From NCBI GenBank assembly GCA_012515725.1, contig JAAYXU010000248.1, forward strand, positions 1-9,089: a DNA stretch of 9,089 bases. The letters are read 5' to 3'. Of the stretch, positions 7,117 through 9,089 are shown in pieces. This DNA comes from Clostridiales bacterium (GTDB lineage Bacteria; Bacillota; Clostridia; Christensenellales; UMGS416). The notes below the pieces were generated by a model, which was not told the origin of the DNA, did not search any database, and saw nothing but the letters and a program-made list of their open reading frames with translations. The translations under genes were made by a program, and so were the position numbers. How positions within the stretch are numbered: the first letter of the stretch is position 1; the number at the start of each line of letters is the position of its first letter.

Positions 7117-7356
7117 ATGCGAATCGATAAATTTCTAAAGTCGAGCCGCGTCATCAAGCGGCGGACCATCGCACGGGAAGCCTGTGACGCCGGGCGTGTA
7201 ACGCTGAACGGACGCACCGCGAAGGCCGGTAGCGTCGTCGCGGTGGGCGACGTGATAGAGGTCGCGTTCGCGAACCGAACCTCCCGGTACGAGGTCGTAT
7301 CGCTCTGTGAGGCCACGGGACGGGAGCAGTCCGCCGCGATGGTCCGGGAGCTGTAG
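7117..7356 (+). CDS. rqcP: RNA-binding S4 domain protein RqcP (YabO)
   Basis: A 79-residue protein; ATG 7117 has GGGAGG at 7103-7108. The frame is open much further upstream, overlapping HU in another frame, but that part is unrelated and the start is fixed by the family N-terminus MRIDKFLKSSRVIKRRTIA. The S4 fold fills nearly the whole protein: the helix pair up to about residue 25, then GRVTLNGRTAKAGSVVAVGD (26-45) and VIEVAF. This closely matches B. subtilis YabO/RqcP (86 residues), which binds stalled 50S subunits with RqcH and helps add poly-alanine tails in ribosome-associated quality control; Hsp15 (HslR) is the proteobacterial relative. Position in a yabM-mazG-HU cluster supports YabO. 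Its stop is one base from the GTG of ispDF, so the two are translationally coupled or at least co-transcribed. Confidence 0.93.
   Translation: MRIDKFLKSSRVIKRRTIAREACDAGRVTLNGRTAKAGSVVAVGDVIEVAFANRTSRYEVVSLCEATGREQSAAMVREL
7346..7350 (+). promoter_or_regulatory. Ribosome binding site deciding the IspDF start
   Basis: GGGAG inside the last codons of rqcP lies 7 nt before GTG 7358. It supports that start over the upstream in-frame codon at 7307, whose extra 17 residues are rqcP sequence read in another frame and do not resemble IspD. A second in-frame GTG at 7364 is possible but less well spaced. Confidence 0.7.
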
Positions 7357-7357
7357 C

Positions 7358-8530
7358 GTGAGCGTGTGGGCGGTAATCCCCGCAGCCGGTCGGGGCGAGC
7401 GCATGGGCGCGGACATGCCCAAGGTGCTGCTTCCGCTTTTGGGAGAGCCGGTGCTCTGGTGGACGCTGTCGGCCTGTGAGGACTGCGGCGCGATAGACGC
7501 CGTTTGCCTGGTCGCGCCCGGAGAGGTGCTTCGCGAGGCGGAGCGGTGGGGTTTCCGGAAACTGCTTCGCACGGCGCTCGGCGGCAAGTCGCGCGGGGAA
7601 TCGGTACTGGCGGGGCTTGAGGAGCTTCCCGGGGACGCTGTGATCGCGGTCATACACGACGGCGCGCGTCCCTGCGTTACACCGCAGACTCTGGCGGCTG
7701 TCGCCGAGGCGGCCCGGGAGGGCGGCGCGGCATCGGGATTTCCGGCGCGGGACACGATACAGCAGGCCGGGACCGACGGGTTTGTCGAGGCGACACCCGA
7801 ACGCGCTGCGCTGTGGGCCGTTCAGACGCCCCAGGCATTCGGGGCGGCGGCGATACGGAGCGCATACCGGCGGGCACGTGCCGAGGGCTTCGAGGCGACC
7901 GACGATGTCGCGGTGGCGCGGCGGTACGGCATCCGGGTGCGCCTTACGGCAGGTGATCCCGGCAATATCAAGGTGACCTCGCCTTCGGATCTGGCTGCAG
8001 CGGCCGGGATACTGGCCGCAAGAACAGGGCGGACGCCAGGTGGCGTCCGTGTGGGTATAGGAATCGACACCCACCGCCTGGAGGCGGGCCGACCTCTGAT
8101 ACTTGGTGGCGTCACGGTCCCGTATGAGCGCGGGCTGGCCGGGCATTCGGACGCGGACGCGCTGACCCACGCGGTCATCGACGCGCTGCTGGGCGCGGCG
8201 GCGCTTGATGATATAGGCGTTCATTTTCCAGACAATGACGAGCGATACCGGGACGCGGACAGCATCGCGCTTCTGCGGGAGGTCCGCGCGAAGCTTCGCG
8301 CGGCGGGCTACCGCGTCGTCAATGTGGACGCGACAGTCGTTGCGCAGCGGCCCAGGCTCCGCGGGCACATCACGGACATGCGCGCGCGGCTCGCGGAGGC
8401 TCTCGGGATCGCGCCCGATGCTGTGAGCGTAAAGGCGACCACGACAGAGGGCCTGGGGCCCGAGGGCCGGGGCGAGGGTATCACGGCCCATGCGATAGCG
8501 GCGGTCGCGCAGTACGGTCTGCTCAGGTGA
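7358..8530 (+). CDS. ispDF: Bifunctional MEP-pathway enzyme IspD/IspF (2-C-methyl-D-erythritol 4-phosphate cytidylyltransferase / MECDP synthase)
   Basis: A 390-residue fusion (start GTG 7358) catalysing steps 3 and 5 of the MEP isoprenoid pathway in the cytosol. The IspD part (about 1-225) opens with WAVIPAAGRGERMG (4-17) and Lys22 in MPK, the CTP-binding loop. It then has HDGARP (100-105), QTPQ (156-159), TDD (181-183) and NIKVT (203-207). The IspF part (about 233-390) has GIDTHR with metal ligands Asp237 and His239, GHSDAD (262-267), the third metal ligand His271, HFPDNDERY, and ATTTEGLGPEGRGEGI with the T-x-E pair 362/364. All key residues are present. The usual GDIG before HFPD reads DDIG. 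A short linker (about 225-233) joins the domains. The intermediate enzyme IspE is not in the window. The gene ends 5 nt before a terminator and probably shares a transcript with rqcP. Confidence 0.96.
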   Translation: MSVWAVIPAAGRGERMGADMPKVLLPLLGEPVLWWTLSACEDCGAIDAVCLVAPGEVLREAERWGFRKLLRTALGGKSRGESVLAGLEELPGDAVIAVIHDGARPCVTPQTLAAVAEAAREGGAASGFPARDTIQQAGTDGFVEATPERAALWAVQTPQAFGAAAIRSAYRRARAEGFEATDDVAVARRYGIRVRLTAGDPGNIKVTSPSDLAAAAGILAARTGRTPGGVRVGIGIDTHRLEAGRPLILGGVTVPYERGLAGHSDADALTHAVIDALLGAAALDDIGVHFPDNDERYRDADSIALLREVRAKLRAAGYRVVNVDATVVAQRPRLRGHITDMRARLAEALGIAPDAVSVKATTTEGLGPEGRGEGITAHAIAAVAQYGLLR

Positions 8531-8535
8531 TTTGG

Positions 8536-8557
8536 AGGGCGGGATCCGCCTTTTTTT
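8536..8557 (+). terminator. Rho-independent terminator after ispDF
   Basis: GGCGG (8538-8542) pairs with CCGCC (8546-8550) around the loop GAT, and the stem can extend two pairs (AG with TT). Seven T residues (8551-8557) follow. The stem is short but GC-only, and it sits just after the ispDF stop, closing the rqcP-ispDF unit and isolating the sigma-factor gene. Confidence 0.8.
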
Positions 8558-8564
8558 AATGCGG

Positions 8565-8593
8565 TGAAACAATTTGCCCCGATGAAGCGTGTA
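8565..8593 (+). promoter_or_regulatory. Candidate ECF-sigma-type promoter before the sigma-factor gene
   Basis: TGAAAC (8565-8570), followed by AATTT, and CGTGTA (8588-8593) lie 17 nt apart. This resembles ECF promoters of Gram-positive bacteria (TGAAAC-N16/17-CGT, as for B. subtilis SigW). Placement directly before a sigma-factor gene suggests autoregulation. The predicted start near 8600 leaves a very short leader that begins at the ribosome binding site. No sigma-A hexamers with proper spacing are seen in the same gap. Prediction only. Confidence 0.4.
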
Positions 8594-8599
8594 GTATAT

Positions 8600-8606
8600 G
8601 GAGGTG
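8600..8606 (+). promoter_or_regulatory. Ribosome binding site deciding the sigma-factor start
   Basis: GGAGGTG lies 8 nt (counted from GGAGG) before GTG 8613, which favours GTG 8613 over the in-frame ATG 8598. The ATG overlaps this site and has no Shine-Dalgarno sequence of its own. Confidence 0.75.
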
Positions 8607-8612
8607 TATGCG

Positions 8613-9089
8613 GTGACCGTATCGCCCCGGGACGAGCGCTTAACGGCGTGGATGCGCGACCACGGGCCGGCTGTGCTCGCGGCCGCGCGGCGCGTGCTGC
8701 GCTCCGGCGAAGCCGAGGACGTGTTTCAGGAGGTCTTCTGCAGGGCCTACTGCCGCCTCCAGCCTTTCCGGGACGAGGGCCATGTGCGCGCGTGGCTGCT
8801 GCGTGTGACGATCAACGAGTGCCGCAGCCGCCTGCGGTCGGCGTGGCGGCGGCGCGTGTCGCTGATGGGGACGCGGCGAGGCCGGGATCGAGGATCCCGC
8901 GCAGGCCGAGCTTGCCGACGCGGTGCGGAGGCTACCCCGGCGCGACCGGGAGGTCGTGTGGATCTACCACTTCGCGGGTTTTCGTACAGGGGAGATCGCC
9001 GTGATGCTGGACGTACCGGCGGCTACGGTGCGCACCCGACTCGCGCGTGCTCGTCGGAAGCTGAAACTCGCGCTGACCGAAGGGGTTGA
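8613..9089 (+). CDS. Sigma-70 family (ECF-like) RNA polymerase sigma factor, frameshifted and cut by the window edge
   Basis: From GTG 8613 the protein shows a sigma region 2: ARRVLRSGEAEDVFQEVFCRAY, then HVRAWLLRVTINECRSRLRS (DNA melting and core binding). After about residue 85 this frame turns into Arg/Gly-rich nonsense (GTRRGRDRGSRAG…) that stops at 9087-9089. The frame one base later is open from 8866 to the window end and encodes a clear region 4: AELADAVRRLPRRDREVVW, then FRTGEIAVMLDVPAATVRTR and LARARRKLKLAL, the helix-turn-helix that reads the -35 box. Dropping one G from the GGGG run at 8867-8870 joins both parts as VSLMGRGEAGIEDPAQAEL. So this is a one-base shift, either a sequencing/assembly error or a true inactivating mutation. 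The joined protein, about 158 residues so far, continues past 9089. ECF factors usually precede an anti-sigma gene, which would lie beyond the window. Confidence 0.8.
   Translation: MTVSPRDERLTAWMRDHGPAVLAAARRVLRSGEAEDVFQEVFCRAYCRLQPFRDEGHVRAWLLRVTINECRSRLRSAWRRRVSLMGTRRGRDRGSRAGRACRRGAEATPARPGGRVDLPLRGFSYRGDRRDAGRTGGYGAHPTRACSSEAETRADRRG

Noticed and set aside
7154..8572. Open reading frame of 472 codons on the minus strand, opposite ispDF
   Set aside because: It mirrors the codon pattern of the strongly supported ispDF gene. The product is Arg/Pro-rich and low complexity with no recognisable motif, as expected of antisense frames in GC-rich DNA.
1..9089. CRISPR array, tRNA/rRNA genes, insertion sequences or phage genes
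   Set aside because: No regularly spaced direct repeats outside the protein-coding RCC1/TPR repeats, no tRNA-like cloverleaf segments, and no transposase or integrase motifs were seen in any frame.

Overview
The window is a high-GC bacterial chromosome segment with every supported gene on the + strand and tightly packed. Gene content and order point to a Bacillota (Clostridia-like) genome. The run SpoVB/YabM-type flippase, YabN-type MazG with a fused methylase-like domain, HU, and RqcP (YabO) matches the conserved Bacillus/Clostridium yabM-yabN-(hup)-yabO neighbourhood, and the ribosome binding sites are strong AGGAGG/GGAGGTGA types. The organism cannot be named from this sequence.

Layout. 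Bases 1-3453 hold three closely spaced genes: the 3' part of a phosphodiester glycosidase (NAGPA-like) gene whose start lies before the window; a membrane-anchored protein with about five TPR-like repeats and a seven-repeat RCC1-like propeller; and a malate/L-lactate dehydrogenase-family (Ldh_2) oxidoreductase. The gaps are 15 and 13 nt, so they look like one operon. After a 73-nt gap come a 14-helix-type polysaccharide/lipid flippase (3527-5158) and mazG (5182-6648). A 116-nt AT-richer gap then carries a good sigma-A-type promoter (TTGATA-N17-TAAAAT) and a 5'-terminal hairpin for the HU gene (6765-7037), which is closed by a rho-independent terminator at 7053-7078. rqcP (7117-7356) and a fused ispD-ispF gene (7358-8530) follow, almost touching, and end at a second terminator (8536-8557). 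Last is a sigma-70-family (ECF-like) factor from 8613. Its region 4 is in a different frame from its region 2, so it is frameshifted, and the intact reading runs off the window end.

How the genes relate. Most of the second half is housekeeping: lipid-linked precursor transport, nucleotide-pool clean-up (MazG), chromosome architecture (HU), ribosome rescue (RqcP) and the MEP isoprenoid pathway (IspDF), which ultimately supplies undecaprenyl phosphate for envelope synthesis. The sporulation genes yabP/yabQ, which commonly follow yabO in spore formers, are not here; ispDF occupies that place. The first three genes and the sigma factor are the more accessory part.

No clearly novel system is visible. 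The points most worth a second look are the sigma-factor frameshift and its candidate ECF promoter, the TPR-propeller surface protein, the HU mini-transcription unit inserted in the yab cluster, and the rqcP-ispDF coupling. Three start sites were moved from the longest reading frame to better-supported positions (HU 6765, IspDF 7358, sigma factor 8613), and rqcP is placed at 7117.
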